Source: Acanthornis magna
Taxonomy: Eukaryota > Chordata > Aves > Passeriformes > Acanthizidae
Direction: 5' to 3'
Length of the DNA: 64,000 nucleotides
NCBI GenBank assembly: GCA_036785705.1
Contig: JAWUZG010000056.1
Span: forward strand, 8,557,001-8,621,000
The translations under genes and the position numbers were made by a program. Below, piece by piece: positions 1-14,479 of the stretch; positions within the stretch are counted from its first letter, which is position 1, and each line of letters begins with the position of its first letter. The notes under the pieces are model-generated. The model was not told the DNA's origin, did not search any database, and saw only the letters and a program-made list of their open reading frames with translations.

Positions 1-3000
1 CTCAAATGCTTGAGTGGTATGAAATCTGCCATTTGTTTCAAGATCAAGAGAAAAGTACGTCTTTACACTTATGCCAATGCATTGCAATGTTGTCTATCAA
101 ACAGGTTGGTTGATTATTGTCACAGATGGAAATTTGGAATTCTACCAATGTAACAATGTGGATGCCAGAATGGATCTGAATTTAAGTTATTAAATCCTTT
201 AACAGACTGGTCACAGATATCTTTATTACAAACAGTCACCATATAGTGATACAACAGTACCTGCATGCTTTGAGAGCTCAGAAAATGAAGTACTGCAGTT
301 TACAGGCACAGGAGAGCTCACATCCTTCCTTAGGCAGTTCAGGGCCACAAGAAACTTTCTTTAGTTAAAAGAGAAGGTAAAAGTAAGGCAAAGGTAAAGT
401 GAAAGGTAAAGGTAAAAAAAGTGAAGTGGTTTCTATCATATTTTACGTATTTTCCTCTGGTTAATTGATAGAATACTTTATGTGGGTTTCTTGGTGATAA
501 TGCAAAGGAACAGTGGGTAAGAACACAAGGCAGCTTTCTAACTTCATAGTTGCCCTTCTTTATGTCCCCTCTATATAACCTTAGCTGATATAAACTGGTA
601 ACTTAATTGAAATAAACATAACTGCACTGATTCACACATGGGGATATAAAAAATAGAACAAAAGCACTGGGAAAGTGGATTGTGTACAACCAATAAGATA
701 TTAAAAATGGGTAAAAGTGAATTAAAAAATTTAAAGAAATATAACATAATTTGGCTAATACTATGCTCTACTAACTGTTCAGTACTGATTACTTATTCCA
801 TTACATTTTTACATTAGCTATGACTGATAATCCCTTTTCATAATACAACTATTCTATCCCAACACACTGGAAAGTGAGTTCTAGAGCCCTGATTTCTACT
901 CTTAGGGTACAAGTAACTGTCACTGAAAAGCAAGGCCACTATTTCTATGTAATCCAAAAAAAGAGCAAAGCACAGAAAGGTTGTGGACTCTAGAAAATAT
1001 TTGCATTACTCTATTTGAAATAGTTTTCTCATGGGCTTCCCAACATTACGCACATGGACAAAACTAAGAGTGTGCATGGATACTTTTATCACCAGACTCA
1101 AGATGGTTAACACCTGATTTCCTCTACACCCTGGCATTTGCAGTCAAAACTAAAAAGAAGTCCAGATTTTTCAGGTCAGTTCAGCTGAATTTAAAAAGAC
1201 AGATTAAAAATCACAAAAATAAATACAGAATAAAAGAGAAATTTGGCTGCAGCTCCTATAGTCTATTTGCTCTGGTAATAGCAACTGGTCCGGCAGCAGA
1301 GGATTGATTTTCTCTACTGATGCTGATGCTTTTCTCAGTTTTGATATAGAATTGTAAAGTGAGATAACAACTAAAGATAACAACTGGATGACAGTGATAC
1401 ATTTACAAATATCACATCATGAAAGAAAGAGGTTTCAAAGTGCTGCCTGTGTGCAGTGGCAAATATTCTACTGATTTCCCTAAAGTCAGGCTTCCAGTCA
1501 GGCTTAAATTTTAGATGGGTAAAAACAGTGTGCAATTAGAAGGAAATTAATTACTTTAGGCAAAATTAAGAAAGGAATAAGTTAAGCTATTTGAAAAACC
1601 AACAATGGTGGGATAACTGACACACATTTTGATCCGTATACTGAGCAAGACATGAGAAACATCTGCTAAAAATCCCAATTTATTTATCAGAATTGAATTA
1701 GATTATTAGATTTTTTTAAAGTGGGTTTTAATTTTCTCCCTCTATTAGTTTATATTTTAGTCTTTGGTCTTACACAGATTCTGAAAGTTCGACTAAATCT
1801 AAATTATTTGTCAGCAGCAAACCAGAACAATTTGAGAGACCATACATATAAATATATGTCCAGTAGTGTTTTGAAGGCACGAGTGAGCCAGCTGGTTTCT
1901 ATCAATTCCCACTCTGTGATGCAGCACGGGGTTAGTAAGATTTCCTTAGCAGCTTCTTGCTTTTTGTACCTTGGAAGGAATTACGTAGTGCCTTGCTTGT
2001 GCTCTTCTGGACATTGTAATTGATGTATTCAGATGTCCAACTTCAGCTGTTCCTGCACAAAATAGCAGATCTGATGTGGAAATTGAACTAAAATCTATTC
2101 AGTTTGGTAGTGCTTGCCCCTACATTTTATAAAACTACTTAGAATGGGAAAAGATGTCTCTCTTCAATAGGGATTATAGTGTTTTTGACTGAAATGGTCT
2201 CTTAACTATGTGAAACAAAATTTTACTGCCTAAAATTTTGAATAATTAAAAACTATTTGCTTCTATACCACAGGCCCCTAAGGATACCTCCAAGCTCTGG
2301 AATACTGTAGCCACCTTCTTTCTTATGAAACAACTTTCTGAATTTTACTTAAATACTTTTGGTTATTAGCTATTTCTGGGACCATTTTCACTGCTAAAAA
2401 TTTGTTGTACTATATATTTAAACTGATAACACAATGCAGAATGCCATTATGATCATTCTACAAACATTTATTATTTGCTTTCAGTAATTTGTCTCAACAA
2501 TGTATAATTTTAAGTTATCCTGAAAGAACACAGGAAGGCAGTTCTTCGATTCAGTTTGTCCCCAGAATACAGCTCTGCTCTTCCCCCGGTAAAGCCTGCT
2601 TCAGGAACCAGAAAAGCTGCCACAGGAAGGGCTAGAGACAGTACAATACACAGAACAGAACAGCAAGACCTTGAGCTCAGGGAATATTTCATTTAAAAAG
2701 GAGCAGATTCTGTGTTGGATTTATTTTTGCTCCCTTCAGCTAACTAAAGGTCCCAGTGCCACGTTACATTTAGGCTGATTTTGTGACTGCCTGCAGGCAA
2801 TTCACACAGGTGATAAATGGGAAATGCACCTGGAATTAATGTTCATCAGATCACAATTCAGAGAATGAATCACTTGTTTTCTTATACAAGGAAAAGGCAT
2901 GTGAACGTGCACTCATTTTTTTATTAGAAAAACAAAAGAAAAAGTCTTCCACAGAAAGGTCATGACTAATTTTATGTCTACTGTGATCACTAATTAAGGA

Positions 3001-6000
3001 AAGGGGGAACGAAAACACCAGCTCTTTACTAGATGAAAATACAAAATAGCATAGTAATATAAATTTTTTTAAAAGGGACCAAGTAATCTATTTAAAGTCT
3101 TTTGCATTACGGAAGAATTTGGGAAACAGGGCTGTGGAATTATCCAAGTTCAGATAATCAAAATAACTGTAGACACTGAAAGTGAAGTTTTGCACCTCTA
3201 GTTGGATATATCTTATTTTGCTGTGAAAAGGTTAATAAGCAACATTTTACATTAACTTTTGGTATTTTGAGGCTACATTCTGAAAGTCTGTGAAGCTTGA
3301 AAAGATCTTATTCTAGTAAAATTGGCACAAAATATTTAAATACTAGAAATATCCTTCGTCTGAGCTGTAGGGAAAGCATTTGTTGTACAAGTTCAGCTCT
3401 AAACTATTAAATCATTAATTTTATTACTGCTTGGAAACAATTACATTTTGTAAACAGTCATTCCACTCTTTTTTTCCATTTTTCATATCAGTAAATTATT
3501 ACTGCTGTAATAAGAGAGCACTTTTTCAGACTGAGGATTAAGACTTGGATTTTACATGACAGTATTAATTCTAAAAAATAATATTATTCTTCATTATAAC
3601 CATATGTTTAGCTTCAAGGCAATTTTTATTGGAGGGAAATGTAGTTTCCTGCAAAAATGAGAAATGACTACATGCTGTCTAAGAGGCTGATCAAGAAAAT
3701 ATTTATATAAAGCACAGTGGAGATCAGTGGAGTAAAGGCTTCTAATAAGTTTAATGAGGCATTCCCAAGAGAATGACTGCCCAGAGCAGCATGTTATTCA
3801 GTTGTTACTATACACTGCTTTTCACCAGTCACACCTCTAAATTGAAAAGCTCCATAATTTTGCAATCTACTTTAGTGAAAAATGTCACACCCTTTGTTTC
3901 TGAAGATCAAGAGAAATATTGGAAATACAGTGATCTGAATTGCTAATGTTCAGAAGAGACATGCACAGAAGAAGGCAATTTAGAGTCAGAACATTCTAGA
4001 CCAATTCTTACTATGCCACCGTTTTCAATGAAGAATGAAGCATTTGATTTATGAAACTATCTCCTAACTCACCAAAATTAACAGAGAGTTAATATAAAAC
4101 TGAGGCCAAACAGTTTGTACATTAAGGGAAAATACTCAAAAATTTTAAGGTATTTCTCTTCAGCAATTATTAATTGCAATATGGCCACTGAAATTCTCAC
4201 TACAGTAATTAGGTAAACTTTAGTGAGTGTTGCAAACTGATGAGCACTGTATTACATTTATTCACTTGGAAAAATAACTAAAAATAAGGCATTATGGCTT
4301 TTTATATTTCCTGCTGCAGATTAAATGTGTGAGGTTTTAAGTAAAAAGGAGGAAATATAAACTGATATATTTCCAAACATCAGCCTGGAAGTTCAAACCA
4401 GGCTCTTCACTTCACACTACAGTATCAGCCATACATGGCTGGAAGGGCAGATGATACCTTTGATGATGCATGAGAAACTCTGTAAATACTTTGATCAATG
4501 CAGACTCAAGAGTGGAACTTGGCTTACCCCCTCCTTTTCTGTCACAAGGTAAACGCCCACAAGTCCAAGCACACATGCAAAGAACAGACCTTGTAAGTAA
4601 AACAACAGCATTTCTAAACAATCATTTTAGTTCCCTGTTTTATCTTCCCTCTTATATTTGGTTCACATCTTGCCCCTTTTTATACTGTTTTCACAGAGTT
4701 ATCAAGTTAGCAGTTTCTTTCATTAACCTTGACATGGCTCAGATTTCATAACTTATCTGTTAGCTGTTGAGCATCACTAGGACAATGGTTTATCAGAAAG
4801 TTGTTCCATCTAGCGATGCATGTATTTATCAGTTTGTATGACTGAAAAACAGCGGAGAAATTTATGGATAAGGTAACGGCAAATAAAGAAAATTTAAAAT
4901 TAACAATAAAGGAAAATCCAATGGAATACAAAAAATACTTTAATGGGTTTCTGTTTAGCACTTATTTCATTTTCTTCTTAGTACAGTATGCCTACTGTTT
5001 TTATGACCAGTGAATTGCAAAAGGATAATTAAACACCAGCTACCAGTTTGGTGCTTAATCAAACGTTCTGTACATGGACTAAATCTTCTAGGCAAATTCT
5101 GCTGCTTGAGGATGTTGAACAATGTGCTGTATCAAGTCCTCAAGGAATACCTCTCTACTGTTAATCGTGTTTCCTCAGACAACTACAATTTTTCCTCCTT
5201 GGAAATTACACACAGGACAAACCCAGGAGTTTTGAGTGCTTTGAATATTTCTCCACAATATCCAGATGTCTGGCACCTCACTGAAGCAGTAGCTTCAACT
5301 GCTCTCCTGAAAATACTTGACAGATCCATTTTTTCTGTGCAGATCACTTTTACAGCCATATTCATATTTAAAGTGCTTCAGAGAGTCTACACATGCACAG
5401 CAAGCGCACGCACGGATACGGCACAAAGCCCACAAAGCCCCTAAATAAGAACTTTTTTAGCCTTCTCTATTGGTCCATGCTGTAAATAATAACATATATA
5501 TGTTAATAACATAAATAAAAATTCTGATTATCACTAGGAGAAGATAAAAGAAGAAAGTGATAGTGAATATATGTACCGACTTGTTTCCTTTTAACTTAAT
5601 TAATTATTCATTAAATTCATATCCACAGAAAGAAAGTTTCTGGGATGGAGAAATCTCATCTCTGCTTTGAAAGCCTTTATAACATATACTTGTACATTTA
5701 TTTCTACTTACAAAACTTATGAACAGGAGTTCTATGGGGTAACATCTAGGAAACACCTTCATTCTCTTGCTAAGGAAAGTACTCAATACGAATGCAAATT
5801 CTACTTTCTATCTATTTCAATTTAATCTCAGGGAAGGGTGAAAAATTAAGTCCTATTACAAAATATCTTGAATCAATACCTTTATTTGCAGCAAGTTTTT
5901 TTACCATTAGTTTTTTAGAGAGAGAATGAGCACACAAATTGTTTTACTTAAAAATGAACTTTAAGATGGATGCATTTAAAAATATTAAGACTCAAAATAA

Positions 6001-9000
6001 CTTAAACCAAACACTTTACAACATAGACACTATATTTAAAAAAAAAAAAAAGAGATAGAAAATATTTCCTGAAACCAATTACTTTTAAAACTATGTAATA
6101 AAAGTATTCATTTCACCGATAAGACTTTTCTGCAAAAACATGTATGTGTAACACACCAGCAAATGAATGTATTTACTGTGCTGGTTCACCAAATGCACAC
6201 ACATACCAATAACACCATGAAAGTTTTCCAAGACTGACCATCATGATTCGAATTTTCTTGCCTTAAGAGGCACAAACATTAACTTATTAAGTCTCAGAAC
6301 AAAAAAACAAATTACATTACATACCATTAAACAGTGCCTTGTAAGCAAAGACAAGATTATTTTTCTTGGCCTTGAATCATTTGCAAAGGTCATTTGAATT
6401 CATAAATATGTGCTCCAAATTCAATTAATGAGAAACACAAGTTAGTGAAATTTAGAAGTTACATTTTGTTTTGACTTATTTTCCATCCAAATCCCTTCTG
6501 CCCCCTCTGTCCCTATTTAAGATTTCACCTACTTTATCTTAAGACAATTCTGCCTAGGAAAGGGTGTTACACAAACACATTCCTCACAAGTGCTTTACCG
6601 TCAGTGCCAGCCTCCCTACCCCTAAAAATCAGCAACAGACAACTTTTTTCAGCTTCACTGCACAGAGAGGCTGCAAGAAATAAAGTGCTGTACATATCAT
6701 ATGTGCTCTCACAACACATGTACCTGACAGGACAGAAAAGTACCAGGATGAAATTGCTGTCAGCTTTTTGTAAAACATAATGGATGTCAAAATGTCTCTT
6801 GGAATGAATGTCCACACAGAAACTGTGACTCTAACAAACTGAGGAGCAGTGACCAGAAACTTCACGTGATAGACATTGAGAGGATACCTGGGACATATGG
6901 AATGGCTGGAAGCAGAGCCAGCTGATAAGGGACTGAACACAATGTGTACTTCCAGAATCTTCTTGAACACTCCTGGCACACTGGGGCAGTTCCCTAGCAT
7001 GTGAAAAGAGATCTCTCTCTGTGGTTCTTCCCCTTGCCAGAGCCCCCTGACAGGTTATACCTGCCTGCAGGGTCTTCAGGCACGAGCAGCACTTACAGCT
7101 TTCCTTACAGCTCTCACAAGCAAGAGTTGCAATTGTTCTTTCAGCTTCTTAGCTGACAAATGATTAAAGACAAATGCCCCGATTTTGCCAAATCACAAGG
7201 CTCTTGCTACTTCCTTACAGACAAGACACTGTTATTTAGGGATGCTATGGGCAAACACAAAGACTGCCTATTCAGCTACGCCTGCATACTGATGGAAATT
7301 AATAGAGTCTGCAAACAGATTGTGTAGCAAAAAAAGAAAAGGTTCATTTTAACAAATAAAATGTGTGTTGTAAAAGCAAAAAAAGTCTAATAAAAGGAAG
7401 ATGAAAATGGTGATTTGGAAATATTAATCAAATCAGAAAAAAACACTTTTCTCTGATATCAGCTGGTAAAATCATCAAATACTCCTTGCCAGGAAACAAT
7501 TATCTCACAGACAACGCTCAATTTTATATTAATGATATAGCTAAATGCCCTTTTTTCTACATAAATTTCCAGTCTGAGGTACTGTCCTGTCGATCAGGCT
7601 ACAGTTATAGAATAAGTCTAGACATAAAAGTGTCTGCTTGTGAAGTACTGAGCCACTGTCATTCTAGACCAGAATGCCAGGAAACTCACCTCATTTATGA
7701 CATAAATCTTCTCCAAAACCAGATATATATTTCACCCACTAATACTGTTGTGTCAGGTTTGTTTCTTTTCTTTTCCTTTTATTTTTTTTTTCTGCTGGAT
7801 ATCAACTGTCTGTTATTTAATTTGCACCAAGTGGTTATAAAGACTGTAGCCACCATCCGTAGTCATCTTTTCTGAAGACAAACTATAGCCCATCTCTGCT
7901 GAGTGTCTTTTACATACACCAGACAGAATTTCAGCTCTGTAGGAAATTTCATTCACTACGGGAATTTTAAGCTACATTTGATACACTGACCATACAACCA
8001 TATAAAATTGTTTGGAATTTCATGCTGATTTTATAGAAAGTACAGTTGTTTTCAATTTTGAATGCCCATCTCTAGGTTGGTTTTTTTTCTCTTTCTGGTT
8101 TTAATATGATTTCTTTTCCAGTTACTTTGTGGTATATTCAAGTCTTCTCTTAAACCTCTTCTGAACTTCTCTGGGGATGCTTTTGATGAAGCAACTGAAG
8201 AACATAGTTCACATTTTAACTTTTGAATCAGGGATATTTAAGACCTTGTTGAAGCTTGGCTGTCTGAATTTCTCCTCATCAATATCTTATTAATTTAAGC
8301 ATTACTTTAAAGAAATTTTGGTTATTAGAGCATTGAGAGAGTATTTCAACAAAACAATCTTTGTATAAGAATTTTCTCTTTCCCATCCTAGTTTGGTGAC
8401 TTTTTTCTATGAATGAATAGATATTAAAAAGATATTAAAAAATATTAAAAACCCTTTATTTCAAAAGGAAGCACATAAGAATAGACCTGCTCACTTAAGA
8501 CAGGGAAAGACATTGATGTCTCAACTGCAAATAAAGTAGAAAAACAAGTACCACAAACCAAAATAAAATAACTCAACAAGTTAGTATGAATGTCATGGTC
8601 TACTTCAGAAAAAAACCTCCTAAAAATAATGTAAAAATTGTAACAATAATAATATTGCTTTGGACAAAACTTTTCGGCATTTCCTTTTTTAAAGTAGTAG
8701 GATTTCTTCCTACTGTAGCTTCAGCCAACATCAACTTACTCAAGGAAATCTCAATTCTTATTAGCATGACTTGTTTTAAGAAGTAATTTTAAATCTTTAA
8801 TTTTTTAAAAATTCTGTATAAATACAAAACTCAAACATAGTTGTTTTTTTTTAAACTCTCCTTAAGTTAATGGCCAGCACAGGCAAAAGAGCAAATGCAC
8901 ATAAGCTGTCACTGAAGAAATGCAGATTGCAAATTACTATGAAGTCTCTAGCCATTAAAATAAATCAAACTCTGGAACAGCCTTCGGCAGAAACACTTGG

Positions 9001-10710
9001 GGGCAAAGAAATAACTCCAATTTAGTATTGGCAAAGTTTATGAAAAGAGAATTATCTGATGCAACTCCCAGGCTAGCAGAGCACTGGACTTGATGACCCA
9101 GAGATCCCTTCCACTGTTATGTTCTTGGTTTGGTTAAATGCAGATGTTCATCTGGTTTTCAGCCTCACTGTGGTTTTTCTAAAGTGAAATTTAAATGAAA
9201 GTTAACATAATTTTTGTAAGTTTCGGTTACAAATTGCCCCTTGTAAGGACTATTGTTAGGCCTGCAGCAGAGCGGAACTTGTCAAAGAATTCTAAAAGCT
9301 TTACTTAAAAGCCGCCTTAGCATTATTGGGAAGTACAGAAGCATAAATATTCTGAGATGAATGCCCAGCAATGCACACACCAAGAGAAGAGGTAACTGAT
9401 CCGGTAAGGAAAATAGGAAGAAAAAACTAACCGCATATGCTAGGACTGATACATCACTAATATGAAGGAGAAAAGCAAAACAGAACATGAAAGAAAGCAA
9501 AGGACAAGAGGATATAAAAATGTATAGGGAAGGAGAAATATCATAAATATTTAATGCCTTTCTTAAAAAACCTAACCAATGAAAAACTGTTACCGTGTGG
9601 CTGTGAAAAGTCAATGCCATCCTGAAGGGGAAAAAAGGAAATGTTCTGCTAGATAGGAAATTCAGGTGACAATCTAACATGTGCTGCTCTCCTGCCTCCC
9701 TCACTTATCTCCCCCATGCTTAGCTCTTGCAATTTGCCTCAAGTTGGCTGCCTTTGAAAGACCCCATTTTGGAGAAGGAGTCACAGGGCAGTTGCTATGG
9801 CACAGAGCTCTGCCAGCAACTCAGTATGGAACAAAACAGCTCAAATTCAGATGTATAACTCTAAACTATTGCCTAAGACAACAGTAATAATATTTAAGCT
9901 TGAAAATAACCTGGTGCTCCTTAATAACTTGCATAATCCTCCTACCTTCACTTTTTGGTTTTTTTCCTTTCTTATGAACAAAAGAATATTTTTAATGTTT
10001 TTTAATATTTTTAATGTTGTTGGTAATTTAAATGTATCACAGTGACTACAGAAAGTATTGCTGATATGTATCAGCGAAATGAAAATAAAGTAGTTAATAG
10101 AAAACAACACTAAATGTTTTCTGGTTTTGAATAAGTAAGTTCTCAGGGCAGCCTTTAATGATTTTCAAATACACGTATCTTTACAGCTCCAATCATTCAT
10201 AAAAGCACACAAAGGTCAAGCAAATACTTAATCTTATTTAAGACACTGTGGTCTGTTTTCTATCACTCGCAAGTTCTAAAGTTTACACTCTTTCAAGGAG
10301 ATGATACTGCTACACAAGGCTTCAAAATAAAGGCTTTACACAAGTTCTGTGAACCTTGATGGCTAACTACATATTCCAAATGAAACCCCGATCCTGATAA
10401 ATTCTAAGCTACACTGATTCGCTGAAAATCGAGAAAGTACTTATACTGGCATCTCAACTTCAGGATAGACTTAAAATTTACCACCATATAATTTTTCAAG
10501 TGGCTGCATCAGACATGATCACACAGAGGGAATTTTTAAAGTCTAGCCCTTTCTTCACATGAATACTGATAATTTTTCTGTTTTCCAAGAATGATTCCTG
10601 CAGATTTTCAATAAACATGGAAATATTAAAGAATACTAGTTCAACTAAACTGGCTAAGTTGACTGGAGAACAAGCAGCCATTTTACAGCCCTTACTGTGT
10701 ACATTTGCAG
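1..10710. other. Non-coding stretch, probably FGF7 intron
   Basis: I see no exon I can support here. The short open frames present have no recognisable motif and no flanking splice signals. Because the coding exon at 10711 is the second of three in FGF7, this stretch is most simply the large intron before it. I looked for the first coding exon (signal peptide and N-terminal FGF core, about 96 codons) on the plus strand and did not find it, so it probably lies upstream of the window. The sequence is AT-rich, with an A-run near 6040 and a CR1-like fragment near 9060. Confidence 0.6.
9060..9127 (+). repeat. CR1-like LINE 3' fragment
   Basis: The wording 'agcactggacttgatgaccc' followed by 'agatcccttcca' matches the 3' region shared by avian CR1 retroposons, which normally end in a short tandem octamer. 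Only a short remnant is visible, and the terminal octamer is decayed. The diagnosis rests on remembered CR1 consensus wording. Confidence 0.55.
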
Positions 10711-10814
10711 GTATTCTAGAAATCCGAACAGTGGCAGTTGGAATAGTGGCAATCAAAGGAGTGGAAAGTGAATATTTTCTGGCAATGAACAAGTCAGGAC
10801 GACTCTATGGAAAG
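10711..10814 (+). CDS. FGF7: FGF7 (keratinocyte growth factor), second coding exon
   Basis: FGF7 is a secreted, heparin-binding growth factor made by mesenchyme that signals to epithelium through the FGFR2-IIIb receptor. This 104-bp exon has an AG acceptor (atttgcag) and a GT donor (ggtatgg). It encodes 34 residues, beginning [20 protein letters not shown] and continuing [14 protein letters not shown], part of the beta-trefoil core. The 104-bp length and the splice phases match the second coding exon of FGF7-subfamily genes. FGF10 and FGF22 are the alternatives. The wording of this exon and of the next one ([24 protein letters not shown]) favours FGF7, as does linkage to DTWD1. The frame stays open upstream to an ATG at 10617, which is probably chance in intron sequence. 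Confidence 0.95.
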
Positions 10815-10985
10815 GTATGGATGCAAACTTCTCTTATGTACATCCCTATAATCTTATAGATACATATTTTTAGATGTAGCGTCTGTATGGCTTTTTATGG
10901 CTATAAACAGATTCCTTACTAAGTAAAATGTATTCTGTACTTATCCCACGTGTCCCATATTCGACTTTTATGCCCATTTAAGAAA

Positions 10986-11021
10986 TTCAATGATTAGGTC
11001 TTATTCAATGATTAGGTCTTC
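10986..11021 (+). repeat. 18-bp tandem duplication in FGF7 intron
   Basis: The unit ttcaatgattaggtctta occurs twice in tandem (period 18, last base differs) in the short intron between the two FGF7 coding exons. No function is evident. Confidence 0.85.
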
Positions 11022-11220
11022 TTCAAAATGTGGAATACTAAGGGGGAATAGAAAAAGTTAAAATAGTCAATGCTCAGATTTCAGAATTCAAATTTATTTA
11101 TTAAAATATTCACAATATGCAGGGTCTATAATGCATATTCTTCTCCCATCTTCCCTAATCTAAGCATTTAAAAAGACACTTGTATTTACCTCACCTTATT
11201 TTATTATTTCCTCTCAACAG

Positions 11221-11415
11221 AAAGTATGCAACGAGGACTGCAACTTCATAGAACTGATTGAAGAAAACCATTATAATACATATGCTTCTGCAAAATGGAC
11301 ACACAAAGGAAAGGAGATGTTTGTTACACTAAACCACAAAGGGGTTCCAATGAAAGGTAAAAAAACAAAGAAAGAACACAGAGCATCCCACTTTCTTCCT
11401 CTGGCAATATCCTAA
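11221..11415 (+). CDS. FGF7: FGF7, last coding exon with stop codon
   Basis: This exon follows the acceptor ctctcaacag and encodes 64 residues, then TAA at 11413-11415. It contains [20 protein letters not shown], the [15 protein letters not shown] strand, and the basic GKKTKKE segment that belongs to the heparin/receptor contact surface of FGFs, and it ends HFLPLAIS. With the 34 residues of the preceding exon this gives 98 residues, the same as the human C-terminal half (human FGF7 is 194 residues). The intron between the two exons is only 406 bp. I see no stop or frameshift, so the visible part looks functional. The missing 96 N-terminal codons must come from upstream of the window. Confidence 0.96.
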   Translation, partial: KVCNEDCNFIELIEENHYNTYASAKWTHKGKEMFVTLNHKGVPMKGKKTKKEHRASHFLPLAIS

Positions 11416-12300
11416 TCACAAATGATCTATAAAGAACTAGTTCCAGCAGGAAGATTAATTTTAAGAAGACTGTTTGACAAGATATCAAGAGAGGCTGGAA
11501 TACTACTGAGAAACTGAACAAGCTGGACTTGCGCATTTATGTTTATTTTTAAGAGACTACATGAAAAAGATTTGAAAATATACACAAAACCAGATTTACT
11601 AACTAAAAGTTGTAAAAAATTCTAAAGAGTTGTACAATCATTATCTTAGTCATTGTAACTGGGTAGTTTCTTAAATTAATTTACCCTGAAGAATAAGTCA
11701 TTACTTGATTATCTGATAATATTTTATTTAAAAAAACTATCTGCTTCTTAAATATGGCTGCTATAATAATAATAAGCAGATGATAATGTTGTGTAAAATA
11801 TGTCAGACTTTAAGGCTGCTGGAATGAGTTGTCAGATTATCAAGTCAATAGAAAATGCGGAGGCTGAGCAGTATTTTAAATACTTCCCCCAAGAAACTGA
11901 TATCCTATACATAAACTATATGATCCCAAAAAATTATAATCTTGTAAATGTTTATTGTTGTATTCAGATAAGAGAGTTAGTTTGGAAAAATTAAGTTTAC
12001 TCTAACACAAAATGTTCCTATCTATTAATGAAACAAATACCTAATGCTGCTCTAAAAGATGTTTCAAATAGTGTATGTAAAATAAAAATAGGAATAAATA
12101 ATGTACTTCATCTCACTTTTCACAAATTAACATTTTATATAACAATGAAGCAAAAATTCAGACATATTAAGGTTTTTTATGTAACATATCCTATCTTTTG
12201 TATAATTCCTGTTAGGGCATACAGCTTTCAATATTGTTTTTCCATTCTTATACATGCTTTTTCTGTTGTTACAGCATTAAACTTTATTTTAAGTTGTATT
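11416..12300 (+). other. FGF7: Presumed FGF7 3' UTR
   Basis: The sequence after the FGF7 stop is AT-rich with no splice signals I can support. Two close AATAAA hexamers (12081-12086 and 12093-12098) are candidate poly(A) signals. The true 3' end is not determined; vertebrate FGF7 3' UTRs are long, and transcription could extend further. Confidence 0.45.
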
Positions 12301-14479
12301 TGAACTTTATTGTTTTAAGTTATTTAAATGTTATTTATAAAAAAAGATACTTATTAAGCTGCATCTGTTTCATATGCTTTTAATTCTAAAGGAATAACAA
12401 AATGGTCTGGCTGAGATGCATGAATTTGTTTCTGTGACCAGACACAAAGACTAGTACACAAGCCTCCTGCCAACATACATTGGATGGCAGACAAAAATGA
12501 CAGCCTGCAGCAAATCACACAATGGACATCTCAAAAGAAACAATGCAAAAATTTTAAAAATCTATGCCACATACTCTTGATAATTGAATTACTGGCATGC
12601 TCAGAGTTATGCCAGGTAAAAGAAGGTTATGGTTCCAGCAGGCACTGGAAATAATCCTCAGATGGTAGAATCTGTGGTCATAGATACAGAAATACGTGCA
12701 AGTCTGTGTGACTAGTTTGAAACTACAGCTAAAATCAGTGTGACCCAATGAAGAAAAGACATCTTAATTTTCTAGCTATTAAAGTGTTCAACTAAGCTCT
12801 ACCTGACTTATGCATTATATCATTTCATTCTGTTCACGTTTTCTTGGTATTATGATAATTGCACTTAGATAAAGATCACAAAAAAAATAGCTAAAGCAGC
12901 TGACACATGACTGGGAGAGAGTCAAGTTAATTTAAAATGGTCTTAAATGCTCTACTTTGAATAACAAGTGTCTAGAGTAAACCATTTTTTCCTACAAGAA
13001 ACACTTTTAAGAGCGCTCAGAGAAAATGGCGACAATTTCCTTTGACAAATATTTCTTTTTTAAAAAATTGTTTAACAAATAGTGCCATTTGAAAATCAAT
13101 TTATTAACAAGTCAAAAATCAAAGAAGACATGAACAGATCCATGCAGAAAAAATTGTCACTAGAGCTCCATCAGTAAACCTTCCCTGTGCTTTTGCTAGT
13201 TTATTTATTACTTGTTCACTGAGCACAACGGACTGTACTATGAAAGAAGCTTTTTTGCTGTTACCTCTCTGCACTACTTTCTGTGAATATATAAACAGTG
13301 AAATGAAGTTCACACTCACGATCAACAGTAACACACTAGCAGAAGTTTCTATATCTAAACTAGGTTAGTTGAAGCTTTGAAATAAAAATGAAAAAAACAA
13401 AACCTCATTAAGGTTGTTTGTGCTTAAAAGCTTTACTGAAGTTTTAATTCAAATGTATGTATGCACATCAATATATAAATATATATGTTAAAAAAATCTT
13501 AAAATTAAAACCAGATGTAGACAGGCTCTCTTAAATGATCTTTTGATTTTGTAATTCAAGAATACAGAAATACAGTCGAACAAATCCTGAATCCAAATCG
13601 TAATTAGCCCTTACTGCTAAATGCTTTATATAATGAATAACTATGTTTCCATCATTACCAGGTAAGCCAAGGCTGCTTTATGTTTCACAGCTGTAATAAT
13701 TGAAATATGTTCTGGGAGGGAATTGCTCCCAGAAAGACACCTGACTGCAAATGGTGCAATTGTCAGTACCACAGTCATATGTCCATATGTCCTTACAATT
13801 GAGGAATTTTCAATGTATCTTTATCTCAGAAAATCTCTTCTGAAATACTGACCCAAAAAAAAAAAAAATCTGTTAGGAGCTAAAACCAGAGAATAATGCT
13901 CAGAAAAATTATAGTGATAATCTACAGCAGCTAAGTATTAAAAGACAAGCATAATAAAAAGAATCTATTAGATTTTAAGAGGAATTCAAAAAGATATCAG
14001 AAATCTTCACAAAAGCCTATCATATCAATTACATCACAATCCAATGCAATCTTAACACCAACATACAATATACCATGTAGGAGAAAAACATGTTTATACA
14101 TAAACATGTACACAAACAGACACACCTGTCTGGAAATGGCTCATTACTATTATTGATCATACTAGAAGTTCAAGAAAACCCAAGCAAAGTGGGTTATAAA
14201 AGCCAGCCCTAAGTGTAATTTCTCTGCTTTTCTTTCAGAGACGTTAGATTTCACGTAGCTTTTATCTTTGTTTCCCACTGACACTACACAGTGTCTCCAG
14301 CCTGGGTTTCTGAAGTGAAACACAAGCCCCTGTGGGCAAGGCAGCCACCTGCACCAGCCAGGCACATTTCACAGAACTGCTCCATTGCACAGGCTCTTTG
14401 ACTAGAAAGTTTTTACTTACTTAATCTTGTATTACTGCTGATAAACACTCTGGGACACAGAAATAAGCAAATCTCATCT

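Noticed and set aside
5010..5444. 144-codon plus-strand open frame
   Set aside because: No motif, no signals around it, and composition typical of random AT-rich translation; within the presumed FGF7 intron.
13119..13280. Minus-strand exon candidate after tatattcacag (KVVQRGNSKKASFIVQSVVL)
   Set aside because: The acceptor is reasonable, but no acceptable donor follows at the end of the open frame and the peptide is not recognised.
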